Shown here: one piece after another, positions 1-5,849 of the stretch
How the letters are laid out: every line of letters begins with the position of its first letter
Numbering within the stretch: position 1 is the stretch's first letter
Notes under the pieces: generated by a model
The model's database searches: none
Seen by the model: the letters and a program-made list of their open reading frames with translations, nothing else
Told to the model about the DNA's origin: nothing
NCBI GenBank assembly: GCA_021806185.1
Contig: JAJZXZ010000013.1
Location: 1 to 9,592 of the forward strand
Source: Microcaldota archaeon
GTDB lineage: Archaea > Micrarchaeota > Micrarchaeia > Micrarchaeales > Micrarchaeaceae
DNA length: 9,592 nucleotides
Reading direction: 5' to 3'
Position numbers and translations under genes: made by a program

Positions 1-456
1 TTTGGCCCTTTCCTCGTTTATCTCTATGCCGGTGCTCCTTATGTGGCTTATTAGAGAGCCCTTGCTTGCAAAGCTGCCTCCCTTCACAAGCCGATAAAAC
101 CTCTTGAACGTCTTATTGTCTATGCTACTGTCGCTTTTGAGCGCGCTCAGCACCCTCCTCTGGCCCCTTACCCTTTTCTTGTAGTCGACGCTCAGCCTTG
201 CCTTTATGGTGCCTCTTCTGCTGCCAGGTCCCCTCCTCCTGCCCATCATCTTTTTAGCCCTCACGGCTCTCGCCCTGAAGCTTATGTTGCTCTTCTCCTG
301 TATCGCATAGATCTTGCCGCTGCTTATCATCGCCCTGACATCATCCGCTGTAAGCGCCTTCTTCGCATCCGCTACCGCGTCCGGCTTTATCCTCACCTTG
401 CTCTCGCCCCTGCCGAGCTCACGTGCCGCTATCCTCTTCGTAAGGCTTATGCTCAT
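1..456 (-). CDS. rpl19e: Large-subunit ribosomal protein L19e (eL19), C-terminus cut by window edge
   Basis: This protein of the large ribosomal subunit is found in archaea and eukaryotes, not bacteria. I translated it by hand: 152 codons with no stop before position 1, beginning MSISLTKRIAARELGRG. Family features are the basic RRRGPGSRRGT stretch near residues 73-83 and the DNKTFKRFYRLVKGGSF block near residues 113-127, which matches the conserved archaeal pattern of Lys/Arg-Tyr-Arg followed by KGG.F. Family members are about 150 residues, so probably only a few C-terminal residues are missing. The ATG at 456 overlaps the rpl32e stop as ATGA, pointing to translational coupling. It is the last visible gene of the minus-strand operon; L18, S5, L30 and L15 would be expected beyond the left edge, which is inference from other archaea. 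Confidence 0.95.
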   Translation of the reverse strand, partial: MSISLTKRIAARELGRGESKVRIKPDAVADAKKALTADDVRAMISSGKIYAIQEKSNISFRARAVRAKKMMGRRRGPGSRRGTIKARLSVDYKKRVRGQRRVLSALKSDSSIDNKTFKRFYRLVKGGSFASKGSLISHIRSTGIEINEERAK

Positions 457-809
457 TTCATACCACTGTTTACTATCCTTATATCGTTGCCTGCGGCTTT
501 GACTATCTGTGCGCGTTTCCTCTTCGACACGCCATGCGCTATCGCCACTTCGTAGTTCTGCGCGCCTCTCGCAAGCGTAAGCTCATCCACGTTGTGCACA
601 ACGATAAGCCTCTTCCCAGACGCGCGCACGCCCCTTATGCCTTCCGGGTTCCTGTAGCCTATGTTCGGCTCCGCGCCCATGAAGCTCTTCTTTATGCGCT
701 TCTTGTTGTCGATGCCGCGCTGCTTGCGCCATCTCTCAGGCACGCGCTTCCTGCTCCTTGCGCCAAAGTTCGGCACGTTGAATTTCGGATGCCTCCTCTT
801 CATCGTCAT
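453..809 (-). CDS. rpl32e: Large-subunit ribosomal protein L32e (eL32)
   Basis: L32e is a large-subunit protein shared by archaea and eukaryotes. The translation contains the family core KRRHPKFNVPNFG, then WRKQRGIDNKKR, the Gly-Tyr-Arg segment (NIGYRNPEGIRGVRASG) and the conserved VHNVDEL motif, ending close to the usual C-terminus. From ATG 809 it is 118 residues, a little shorter than typical because the N-terminal arm is short. Three in-frame ATGs exist at 818, 809 and 803. The one at 818 makes an ATGA overlap with the rpl6 stop, but the GAGG at 820-823 lies only 1 nt from it and 10 nt from 809, so I prefer 809. Coupled translation from 818 (121 residues) remains possible. Its own stop overlaps the rpl19e start. 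Confidence 0.95.
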   Translation of the reverse strand: MTMKRRHPKFNVPNFGARSRKRVPERWRKQRGIDNKKRIKKSFMGAEPNIGYRNPEGIRGVRASGKRLIVVHNVDELTLARGAQNYEVAIAHGVSKRKRAQIVKAAGNDIRIVNSGMK

Positions 810-814
810 GACAA

Positions 815-1339
815 TCATTCCTCTATCGCGTAGTATATCCCGTCCTGGAAGACGCGCTCGTCCCGGTGCCTTATCTTGCAGGCCTTCCTTATGTTCGCCG
901 CGGTCTGCGTCACGTCATCGAGCATCGTGCCGTATATCCGTAGCTCCTGCCCCTTAATCTCTGTTTTCGTGTTGCCGGCTATCTTCGCCGTTCTCGGGGA
1001 CCTCTCACCAGCAACATTCTTTATCAGCACCACGCCGTCCTTGACCTCTGATGTGAGGGGGAAGTGCGCGTGCAGCGCCTGCATGCGGATCTCGAAGTAC
1101 TTCGCAACGCCCGCCATATCGTTGGATATCTCCTTTGCGAGCGATTGCACTGAGACCTCGGCCTTCTTCTTGAGCCCCTTGGATTCCGTAGCCTTTATCG
1201 TTATCTCCCCCTGGCCTGAAGAGACGTTGAGCAGCGAGCCGTTGAATCTCCTCCTGTTCTCCCCCAGGCTGCCCTTGACGGATATCACATCCCCGTCTAC
1301 GTTCACAGTTATGCCATCCGGTATCTTGAGCGTTATCAT
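815..1339 (-). CDS. rpl6: Large-subunit ribosomal protein L6 (uL6)
   Basis: L6 is a universal large-subunit protein located near the factor-binding region. The chosen start ATG 1339 gives 174 residues beginning MITLKIPDGITVNVDGD, as in archaeal L6. It has two tandem alpha/beta domains: the first covers roughly residues 1-80 and ends near the segment reading FEIRMQALHAHFP, and the second starts with VKDGVVLIKNVAGERSPRT. The archaeal C-terminal motif DVTQTAANI.KAC.IR.RD.RVFQDGIY is present. The frame stays open upstream to 1384, but that extension is read out of the end of rps8 and matches no L6 sequence. A GTGATC motif at 1342-1347, complementary to the 16S rRNA 3' end, supports ATG 1339. The stop overlaps the first ATG of rpl32e. 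Confidence 0.96.
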   Translation of the reverse strand: MITLKIPDGITVNVDGDVISVKGSLGENRRRFNGSLLNVSSGQGEITIKATESKGLKKKAEVSVQSLAKEISNDMAGVAKYFEIRMQALHAHFPLTSEVKDGVVLIKNVAGERSPRTAKIAGNTKTEIKGQELRIYGTMLDDVTQTAANIRKACKIRHRDERVFQDGIYYAIEE

Positions 1340-1341
1340 GC

Positions 1342-1347
1342 GATCAC
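1342..1347 (-). promoter_or_regulatory. Ribosome binding site of rpl6 (GTGATC type)
   Basis: The mRNA reads TAG-TGA-TCGC-ATG here. GTGATC can pair with the AUCAC part of the archaeal 16S rRNA 3' tail, placing the tail at normal distance from ATG 1339. The site is built from the rps8 stop codon and an immediately following second stop (TAG then TGA), so rps8 has tandem stops that double as the next ribosome binding site. Confidence 0.55.
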
Positions 1348-1727
1348 TAATACACATATGCGAGCAGACGGCCGCCAACGCCATCCGCCTTTGCCTCCCT
1401 GTTCGTCATCACGCCTTTTGGCGTCGAGATTATCAGTATGCCGAAATCCCTGCTAGGTATGTACCTCGCTTCGTATTTCTGTATGTCGTTCTTGCCTATC
1501 GAGTATCTTGGCTTCACTACGCCTATGCTGTTTATCTTGTTTGCAAGCGAGATCCTGAGCCTGCGCGCGTGCCTCTCCTTGAACTCCTCGAAGCCGTTTA
1601 TGTATGACTCCTTTTTCATCACTTCCATGACCGCCTTGACCAGCCTGGTCGAGTCCACCACACACTCGGCGCGCCCGATCCGCTCGTTCGTTTTTATCGT
1701 GTTTATAGCGTCAGAGAATCTGTCCAT
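1347..1727 (-). CDS. rps8: Small-subunit ribosomal protein S8 (uS8)
   Basis: S8 binds 16S rRNA helix 21 early in small-subunit assembly. From ATG 1727 the protein has 126 residues, beginning MDRFSDAINTIKTNER. Two archaeal landmarks are clear: the GVVKPRYSIGKNDIQKYEARYIPSRDFGIL segment (described in pieces: basic strand, then Tyr-Ile-Pro-Ser-Arg-Asp-Phe-Gly) and the C-terminal STPKGVMTNREA followed by GGRLLAYVY, which is nearly identical to the family signature. The longer reading to 1754 adds nine residues taken from rps14 and is not needed. The gene starts 4 nt after rps14 with a GGTGAT ribosome binding site, and ends 7 nt before rpl6. Confidence 0.97.
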   Translation of the reverse strand: MDRFSDAINTIKTNERIGRAECVVDSTRLVKAVMEVMKKESYINGFEEFKERHARRLRISLANKINSIGVVKPRYSIGKNDIQKYEARYIPSRDFGILIISTPKGVMTNREAKADGVGGRLLAYVY

Positions 1728-1730
1728 GAT

Positions 1731-1736
1731 ATCACC
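1731..1736 (-). promoter_or_regulatory. Ribosome binding site of rps8 (GGTGAT)
   Basis: GGTGAT spans the rps14 stop codon (GGG-TGA-T) and lies 3 nt before ATG 1727. It is complementary to AUCACC of the archaeal 16S rRNA tail. This supports the short rps8 start over the upstream in-frame ATG at 1754. Confidence 0.6.
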
Positions 1737-1896
1737 CGTATTTCTTGAAACCAAGGCCCGGCGCGCTCTCGCGGAAGCACCTCCTGCATATGTATAGGTT
1801 GTGCGACCTTATCAGCGCCCTGGCGCCGCCGCAGACCCTGCACTTCCTCGCGCCCTTGCCCCTGTATTTTTCCTCATTCCTTACCTGCATGATCAT
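1732..1896 (-). CDS. rps14: Small-subunit ribosomal protein S14, zinc-ribbon type (uS14)
   Basis: S14 sits in the head of the small subunit. I translated it by hand because it is short: 54 residues starting [15 protein letters not shown] and ending GLGFKKYG. It carries a complete zinc ribbon, CRVC near residues 20-23 and CRRC near residues 37-40, with the [12 protein letters not shown] linker between them and the conserved C-terminal GFKKYG. Length and motifs match archaeal S14, which is usually 50-56 residues. ATG 1896 overlaps the rpl5 stop as ATGA and has GAGGTG just upstream; a second in-frame ATG at 1890 would give 52 residues. It lies between rpl5 and rps8, the normal place. Confidence 0.96.
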   Translation of the reverse strand: MIMQVRNEEKYRGKGARKCRVCGGARALIRSHNLYICRRCFRESAPGLGFKKYG

Positions 1897-2417
1897 GACA
1901 CCTCTACTCCGAACTCCCTCTTCACGTACTCCTTTATGAGATCCCTGTCAACCGCGCCGTGCTTTGCCGGAAGCCTCGACGCCATGCGCTTCCTGAGGCG
2001 TACCCTGGCGCCCCTCCTGTTGAATGCAACGTTCACGTTCATCCCCAGCATGCCTATTGCCGGGTCGTACTTGATTCCGCGTATGTCTATGTACTCCTTT
2101 ATGCCGAAGCTCAGCGAGTTCTGCGTGACCGATGACTCTTTTATGCGGTTGTCCACTGCGTCAAAAAGCCTCTTGAGTAAATCCGTAGATTTCTTGCCTC
2201 GTAGCGTCACGAAAGCGCCGATAACCTGGCCTTTTGTTATCTTGAATGCCGGGGCCCTCCTCTTTGATATCTCCTCCGAAGGCTTCATGCCAGTCATCAG
2301 CTCAAGCAGCCGCTTTGCGGCTTCCGCGTGCCTCTCCTCGCTGCCGGTCCCTATGTTAACCACTACCTTGTTTATCCTTATCGACTGCATAGGGTTCACG
2401 GTTGTTTGCTGGGCCAT
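1893..2417 (-). CDS. rpl5: Large-subunit ribosomal protein L5 (uL5)
   Basis: L5 binds 5S rRNA in the central protuberance. From ATG 2417 it is 174 residues, within the archaeal range. The N-terminus [17 protein letters not shown] leads into the conserved VVVNIGTG strand. Further family blocks are the [15 protein letters not shown] segment, TLRGKK, and the [16 protein letters not shown] motif near residues 104-119, followed by the basic [11 protein letters not shown] region. A TTG at 2426 would extend the frame by three residues into rps4e, but ATG 2417, 1 nt after the rps4e stop, fits better. The stop overlaps the rps14 start. Confidence 0.97.
   Translation of the reverse strand: MAQQTTVNPMQSIRINKVVVNIGTGSEERHAEAAKRLLELMTGMKPSEEISKRRAPAFKITKGQVIGAFVTLRGKKSTDLLKRLFDAVDNRIKESSVTQNSLSFGIKEYIDIRGIKYDPAIGMLGMNVNVAFNRRGARVRLRKRMASRLPAKHGAVDRDLIKEYVKREFGVEVS
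1899..1904 (-). promoter_or_regulatory. Ribosome binding site of rps14 (GAGGTG)
   Basis: GAGGTG, inside the last codons of rpl5, matches the anti-Shine-Dalgarno complement GGAGGTGATC over six bases. It lies 2 nt before ATG 1896 and 8 nt before ATG 1890, so it can serve either start. Confidence 0.5.
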
Positions 2418-2418
2418 C

Positions 2419-3099
2419 CTACTCAACTACCATTATGTTTCTTACGAGGGTGTCGAAGCTGCTCCCCCCTTCCTCTACGGTCACGTACGCTTTTGACGTG
2501 GCTGTGCCCTTGTGGATCTCCTTCACCCTGCCCTTTGCGCCTACGTGCACCCCGTCTATGACCATGCAGCTGCAGCCCTCCCCAAGCTTGAGCACCTTCT
2601 TCACCGAGTTGTCGTCGCCCAGCAGCACGGAATCGTTGGCATTTATCTCTTTGCTCTCTTTAACAACGGTGCCGTCATGAAGCCTAATCATCGCCGAGCC
2701 CCCTCCTGCCTTGTACTTCTGCACCACCTTGCACAGCCTGTCTGCCGTGCCCTTGGATTCCTTTATAGATACCTTGCCCAGCTCGTTTATGCCTATGCTG
2801 TAGCTGGTTTTCGACGGTAAAACGAGTATGGTATCGCTCAAGCCTACTGGATAGGCAGGGTCCCTCACAGGCTTCCCGTTCACATGGATCTCCTTTCTCT
2901 TTATCATTCTTGATGCGTCGTGGCTGCTTGCCGATATCCCCGCTTTTGTAGCGAATGCAACAAGCGGTATGCTCCTGCTGAGCGAATGCCTGCCAGGCGA
3001 AGGCTTTGCGGCGTATGCGCTCTCCTTCCTGTGGACTCCGTAGTATTTTGGAGCGGTGAGGCTTTTCATGTGCCTGCTGTTTCCTTTGTTAGCCATCAT
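2419..3099 (-). CDS. rps4e: Small-subunit ribosomal protein S4e (eS4)
   Basis: S4e is a small-subunit protein of archaea and eukaryotes. The product is 226 residues (225 if the second ATG at 3096 is used). The N-terminal signature reads HMKSLTAPKYYGVHRKES, followed by KPSPGRHSLSRSIPL. Next is an S4-like RNA-binding segment with HDASRMIKRKEIHVNGKPV and the Asp-X-X-(Y/F)-P-V-G-L turn near residues 80-87, then the KLHDG-like IRLHDGTVV motif. A C-terminal KOW-like segment (MVIDGVHVGAKGRVKEI) lies near residues 179-195. The start is a tandem ATGATG in which the rpl24 TGA stop overlaps both ATGs. It ends one base before rpl5. Confidence 0.97.
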   Translation of the reverse strand: MMANKGNSRHMKSLTAPKYYGVHRKESAYAAKPSPGRHSLSRSIPLVAFATKAGISASSHDASRMIKRKEIHVNGKPVRDPAYPVGLSDTILVLPSKTSYSIGINELGKVSIKESKGTADRLCKVVQKYKAGGGSAMIRLHDGTVVKESKEINANDSVLLGDDNSVKKVLKLGEGCSCMVIDGVHVGAKGRVKEIHKGTATSKAYVTVEEGGSSFDTLVRNIMVVE

Positions 3100-3527
3100 A
3101 CCGCCTCGTTCGTCACGTTGGCAGTTTCCTGCCGCTTCTCCTCTGCAGGCTTCTCTTTCGGCGCCTGCTTCATCTTCAGTGCCGCCGCCCTGCGCTTGTC
3201 AGAGAGGTTCAGGTCTGTTATGTAGACGTTGCTGCTGCTGACCCCGACGTTGAACTCCTTGCCCTTCGAATTCTTCTTCTTAAGCGAATCTATGAATATC
3301 CTGCCGCTCCTCAGGCTCACCGCGACCACCTTTCCCGTAGCGCCGCGCTTTGCGCCGCTCATCACTTTAACGGTATCGCCTTTTGCTACCTGGATCGCCC
3401 GCCTCTTGACCCCCATCTTGTTCCACAGCGACTTGTCTATGTGCACGTGCAGGAAGTGCTGCCGCACATGCATAGGCGCGTTGAAGCGCGCGTACCTCTG
3501 GTATCTTGGCTTGCTGCCGGTCATCAT
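3096..3527 (-). CDS. rpl24: Large-subunit ribosomal protein L24 (uL24)
   Basis: L24 is an early assembly protein of the large subunit. From the tandem ATGATG at 3527 it is 143 residues. The archaeal N-terminus is clear (SKPRYQRYARFNAPMHVRQH), followed by a KOW motif around KGDTVKVMSGAKRGATGKVV (residues about 48-67) and the SSNVYITDLNLSDKRR block that usually closes the fold. After that comes a charged, low-complexity tail of about 27 residues rich in Lys, Glu, Pro and Gln. The frame stays open upstream to 3761, but that part is rpl14 read out of frame and matches nothing. The stop overlaps the rps4e tandem start. Confidence 0.97.
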   Translation of the reverse strand: MMTGSKPRYQRYARFNAPMHVRQHFLHVHIDKSLWNKMGVKRRAIQVAKGDTVKVMSGAKRGATGKVVAVSLRSGRIFIDSLKKKNSKGKEFNVGVSSSNVYITDLNLSDKRRAAALKMKQAPKEKPAEEKRQETANVTNEAV

Positions 3528-3922
3528 ACCACCCTGGATGCTATGCCGGCAAGCTTTATGTAGCGCTCGACGACCTCGCGCGCCATCGCGCCCTTGACCT
3601 CTGTGCCCACCGGCAGGTCCGATTCGGTTATAAGTATGCCGGCGTTGTCCTCGAACCTCACCCTCATGCCGTTGGACCTCCGCATCGGCTGCTTCTGCCG
3701 TATTATCACGACCCGGACCTTCTTCTTTATGTACTGCGGCGAGCCGCTCTTTACGCTGCACATCACTATGTCGCCTATGCCCGATGCAGCAAGCCTGCCT
3801 TTCCTGCCCGCCTTGCCCACCTTGTTTATTATCATCAGGGTCTTCGCTCCGCTGTTGTCTGCGCAGGTCAGCACGGAGCTCGGTATGAGACTCTTCGATA
3901 CTTTTGAGGATATGCCCTTCAT
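3524..3922 (-). CDS. rpl14: Large-subunit ribosomal protein L14 (uL14)
   Basis: L14 lies at the subunit interface. ATG 3922 gives 132 residues, the usual archaeal length, starting MKGISSKVSKSLIPSSV. The core signature TCADNSGAK is at about residues 18-26, followed by GIGDIVMCSVKSG, the VIIRQKQPMRR.NG basic loop, RFEDNAGILI and the C-terminal AREVVERYIKLAGIAS helix. The frame could be extended to 4027, but that reads through rps17 in another frame. ATG 3922 overlaps the rps17 stop as ATGA and has AAGG 7 nt upstream. Confidence 0.98.
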   Translation of the reverse strand: MKGISSKVSKSLIPSSVLTCADNSGAKTLMIINKVGKAGRKGRLAASGIGDIVMCSVKSGSPQYIKKKVRVVIIRQKQPMRRSNGMRVRFEDNAGILITESDLPVGTEVKGAMAREVVERYIKLAGIASRVV

Positions 3923-4230
3923 GACTTCGCCTTGCTTATTATTTTTGTGACCACAAACGACTTGGTCTTGCTCAGTCTCCTGGTCCCTGCGATCTGCACC
4001 GTGTCTCCGATACCGGCGTTTATGCACTCCGGGTTGTACGCCGGTATCCTCGAGGTGTTCCTGAGGGACCTCTCGTATTTCTTAAGGAACGTTGTGTAGG
4101 TATTCTCTATTATCACGGTCTTGTGGGCGCGGTCGCTGACCACTACCCCCTCCATCTGGTAGCCGTGCGTCTTCAACCTGCCATGCACAGGGCATTTTGG
4201 GTCTTTGCATTCCAAACGATCACTTTTCAC
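3919..4230 (-). CDS. rps17: Small-subunit ribosomal protein S17 (uS17)
   Basis: S17 is a primary 16S rRNA-binding protein with an OB fold. It has 103 residues. The archaeal N-terminal Cys motif ECKDPKCPVHG is present (Cys8, Cys13 and His16), followed by the strand-rich core GVVVSDRAHKTVIIE and the typical KKYERSLRNTSRI and NPECINAGIGD motifs. The C-terminal LSKTKSFVV signature is intact. The start is GTG at 4230, overlapping the rnp1 stop as GTGA, with a full GGAGG ribosome binding site 5 nt upstream. It is the first ribosomal protein gene of the cluster. Confidence 0.97.
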   Translation of the reverse strand: MKSDRLECKDPKCPVHGRLKTHGYQMEGVVVSDRAHKTVIIENTYTTFLKKYERSLRNTSRIPAYNPECINAGIGDTVQIAGTRRLSKTKSFVVTKIISKAKS

Positions 4231-4529
4231 ATGCGCCTCCGCTTGTAGAATCGGTAGCTTTTCTCTAGGCGCTCGTGGGGCCGGAAGTTTATCTCCCTGC
4301 CGTCCACGATGAACCTACTTTTGCCGTAAACAAATTTAAAGGTTGATGCCAGCTTCGGCACCACCCTTCTTCCAGAAGGAGTATCGATGACAAGAGTATT
4401 CTTCGTCTCGTTTACCACAATTCCTTTTATTCCTTTTCTGGACTTGTCCCGGCTTCTTGCCACCTCAACCTTGAGGCCGATTAGCTCATGTAGGACTATA
4501 TTCCTATTATTGTAATTGTAATTCGGCAT
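4227..4529 (-). CDS. rnp1: Ribonuclease P protein component 1 (Rpp29/Rnp1)
   Basis: This is a protein subunit of the archaeal RNase P ribonucleoprotein, which removes 5' leaders from pre-tRNAs; in archaea it pairs with Rpp21. The product has 100 residues. The family signature is NRNIVLHELIGLKVEVARS at residues 8-26, followed by GIKGIVVNETKNTLVIDT (the Sm-like barrel core) and the C-terminal RPHERLEKSYRF. Placement directly before rps17 is the conserved archaeal position. My count gives about 46% GC for this gene against about 53% in rps17, so it is somewhat AT-richer. It starts 31 nt after the DUF373 stop. No clear TATA box is visible just upstream, so it may be read from the DUF373 promoter. 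Confidence 0.95.
   Translation of the reverse strand: MPNYNYNNRNIVLHELIGLKVEVARSRDKSRKGIKGIVVNETKNTLVIDTPSGRRVVPKLASTFKFVYGKSRFIVDGREINFRPHERLEKSYRFYKRRRM
4236..4240 (-). promoter_or_regulatory. Ribosome binding site of rps17 (GGAGG)
   Basis: A full GGAGG lies 5 nt before the GTG start at 4230, within the Arg-Arg codons at the end of rnp1. It is the strongest Shine-Dalgarno motif I found in the cluster and it decides for the GTG start. Confidence 0.7.
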
Positions 4530-4560
4530 ATAAAAACCTTGCCATCCGTCCCAGAAGCAG
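4530..4560 (-). other. Short gap between the DUF373 gene and rnp1
   Basis: The 31-nt gap reads toward rnp1 as a GC-rich stretch followed by AAGGTTTTTAT directly before the ATG. AAGG, 7 nt from the ATG, could act as a weak ribosome binding site. I see neither a terminator hairpin nor a TATA box at the usual 25-nt distance, which favours read-through from the upstream gene. Confidence 0.5.
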
Positions 4561-5781
4561 CTACTTTACGATGATCCTATCAGAGACGCTGGTTATCCTG
4601 TCTATCTCGTAGCGTATCACGTTGCCGTAGTCTGTCTTGACCATCATAAGGCCCCTCTTCGCGTCAACTGCGGACACCTTGCCGACATACGCCCCGATGT
4701 CGTTGATCACCTGCTTGTCCTTCATCCGCGTCCTCCTTATCGCATGGCTCCTCAGCGCAAGGCTCAGCCTGGATACGAGGTAGCCGAAGATTATCGCTAT
4801 GGTGCTGAAGAGCAGGAACTGCCAGAAGTATACCTGGCCGACTATCCACGCGGCCATGAGGTAGACTATCGCGATCGTCACTATGCCGTAGCCCATGTAC
4901 GTACCCTGCGTTATCGCCCTATATCTCATCCTCCTGTTCTCAGAGTCGAGCACCTTGCCTATTATGTACAGCACCAAGCCGACCGGGAAGAGGATCAGGA
5001 AGCCCTGCACCGCAGATGCTACTATCGTGAGGGGGTTGTGGGTCGTTGCGAGCGCTCCAGTGTACGCACCATACCCCACTATGAGGCTGAGCACGAAGAA
5101 GACTATTGAGCTGGCGAAGAAAACGAAGCTCAGGCGCTCTATGCTGAAGCCCAGTCCTTTGAAGGAGCTGACCAACGAGTCTTCAACGCCGAAGCCCTTC
5201 GCGAGCAGGTATATGCCTATAAGCGCTGCGGGGAGCTGCCAGCCGAAGTTGAAGTAATAGCTTATTGCGAAAAGGAGTATGAGCACGGCGGGTATGCCGA
5301 AGACTATCCTGGCGTAGTGCGGCTCCTTGAGCTTCTCGAAAACCGTGAAATATGCGCCCTCGACATCCTCGGCCTGCTTCATCCTGACAAGGTCCACGCT
5401 ATTGACGTTAAGCCTTGTCTTGAGCATAGGAAGAACTCTCATGTCGCTCATTCCGTCTGTCACAAGCACACATGAATCTGGCTTGAACCTGTCTATGACC
5501 ATGTCGAGCTGCCTCGCGACCGCGCTGTCTGCGATGTACCCCTCCTTCTCGGCGCCGGTCACCGTTGCCACAGATACGGAGTGCCCCTTTTTCTTCAGCT
5601 CCTCGTACTTCCTGACGGCCTCGAACATCGTGTTCGCGTCAGGGTCCTGCGGGTCGGCCATCGCCAGCTTAGCCGCTGCGCTCAGGTTCGCCTCCTTGCC
5701 TATCACCGGCCCAGCTATCCTCGCCTTCCTGTAGAGGTCATTGTCTATGTCAACAGCGAGCACGAGCAGGCGTTCGGCCAC
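4561..5781 (-). CDS. DUF373 family archaeal membrane protein
   Basis: The function of this family is unknown. From GTG 5781 the product has 406 residues. The N-terminal soluble domain (about 1-150) carries the DUF373 signatures LLVLAVDIDNDL, GPVIGKEANLSAAAKLA, ADPQDPDANTMFEAV, ATVTG, and DSCVLVTDGMSD, arranged like a Rossmann-type alpha/beta domain with conserved Asp residues. About six membrane segments follow (near residues 158-178, 183-198, 217-240, 252-277, 294-315 and 317-336). A soluble tail (about 357-406, DIGAYVGKVSAVDAKRG onward) looks like a small beta-barrel and resembles PRC-barrel domains, which is inference. The start is supported by AGGGG upstream and a TATA box 40 nt away. The frame is open to an ATG at 5877, but that extension runs through the promoter. 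It is followed at 31 nt by rnp1. Confidence 0.88.
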   Translation of the reverse strand: MAERLLVLAVDIDNDLYRKARIAGPVIGKEANLSAAAKLAMADPQDPDANTMFEAVRKYEELKKKGHSVSVATVTGAEKEGYIADSAVARQLDMVIDRFKPDSCVLVTDGMSDMRVLPMLKTRLNVNSVDLVRMKQAEDVEGAYFTVFEKLKEPHYARIVFGIPAVLILLFAISYYFNFGWQLPAALIGIYLLAKGFGVEDSLVSSFKGLGFSIERLSFVFFASSIVFFVLSLIVGYGAYTGALATTHNPLTIVASAVQGFLILFPVGLVLYIIGKVLDSENRRMRYRAITQGTYMGYGIVTIAIVYLMAAWIVGQVYFWQFLLFSTIAIIFGYLVSRLSLALRSHAIRRTRMKDKQVINDIGAYVGKVSAVDAKRGLMMVKTDYGNVIRYEIDRITSVSDRIIVK

Positions 5782-5795
5782 GTTTCCCCTATAGG

Positions 5796-5809
5796 ATTGC
5801 GACGGAATA
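5796..5809. repeat. Promoter motif copy 1 (ATTGCG-AC-GGAATA), possible operator
   Basis: The sequence ATTGCGACGGAATA repeats the ATTGCGGAATA found at 5838-5848 with two extra bases (AC). Its 13-nt core ATTGCGACGGAAT is an imperfect palindrome with five of six base pairs symmetric. It lies where transcription from the TATA box at 5821-5828 should start, so a bound protein could block initiation. No regulator is identified. Confidence 0.35.
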
Positions 5810-5820
5810 GCATAAAAACC

Positions 5821-5828
5821 TTTATATA
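5821..5828 (-). promoter_or_regulatory. TATA box of the DUF373 gene (TATATAAA)
   Basis: On the minus strand the sequence is CAGG-TATATAAA-GG, a strong archaeal TATA box. Transcription would start about 26 nt downstream, near 5799, leaving a short leader with AGGGG 4 nt before GTG 5781. This is the clearest promoter in the window and may drive the ribosomal genes as well as the DUF373 gene. Confidence 0.7.
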
Positions 5829-5835
5829 CCTGTGG

Positions 5836-5849
5836 GTATTGCGGAATAC
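5836..5849. repeat. Promoter motif copy 2 (palindrome GTATTGCGGAATAC), possible operator
   Basis: GTATT-GCGG-AATAC is a perfect 5-bp-arm inverted repeat with a 4-nt centre. It shares ATTGCGGAATA with copy 1, and the two centres are about 40 bp apart, near four helical turns, on opposite sides of the TATA box. It also lies upstream of the divergent flippase gene and could affect both directions. Confidence 0.4.

Noticed and set aside
876..1607. Plus-strand open frame of 243 codons antisense to rpl6 and rps8
   Set aside because: It lies entirely opposite two clear ribosomal protein genes, its translation matches no family I know, and it has no ribosome binding site. GC-biased codon use of the real genes explains the open frame.
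1801..2496. Plus-strand open frame of 231 codons antisense to rpl5 and its flanks
   Set aside because: It is a shadow of rpl5, with no recognisable domain and a composition typical of a reversed coding strand.
3528..3761. N-terminal extension of the rpl24 frame
   Set aside because: It overlaps the 3' part of rpl14 out of frame and bears no similarity to L24. The conserved N-terminus begins at the ATGATG at 3527.
3923..4027. N-terminal extension of the rpl14 frame
   Set aside because: It overlaps rps17 out of frame. Starting at 3922 gives exactly the standard 132-residue L14.
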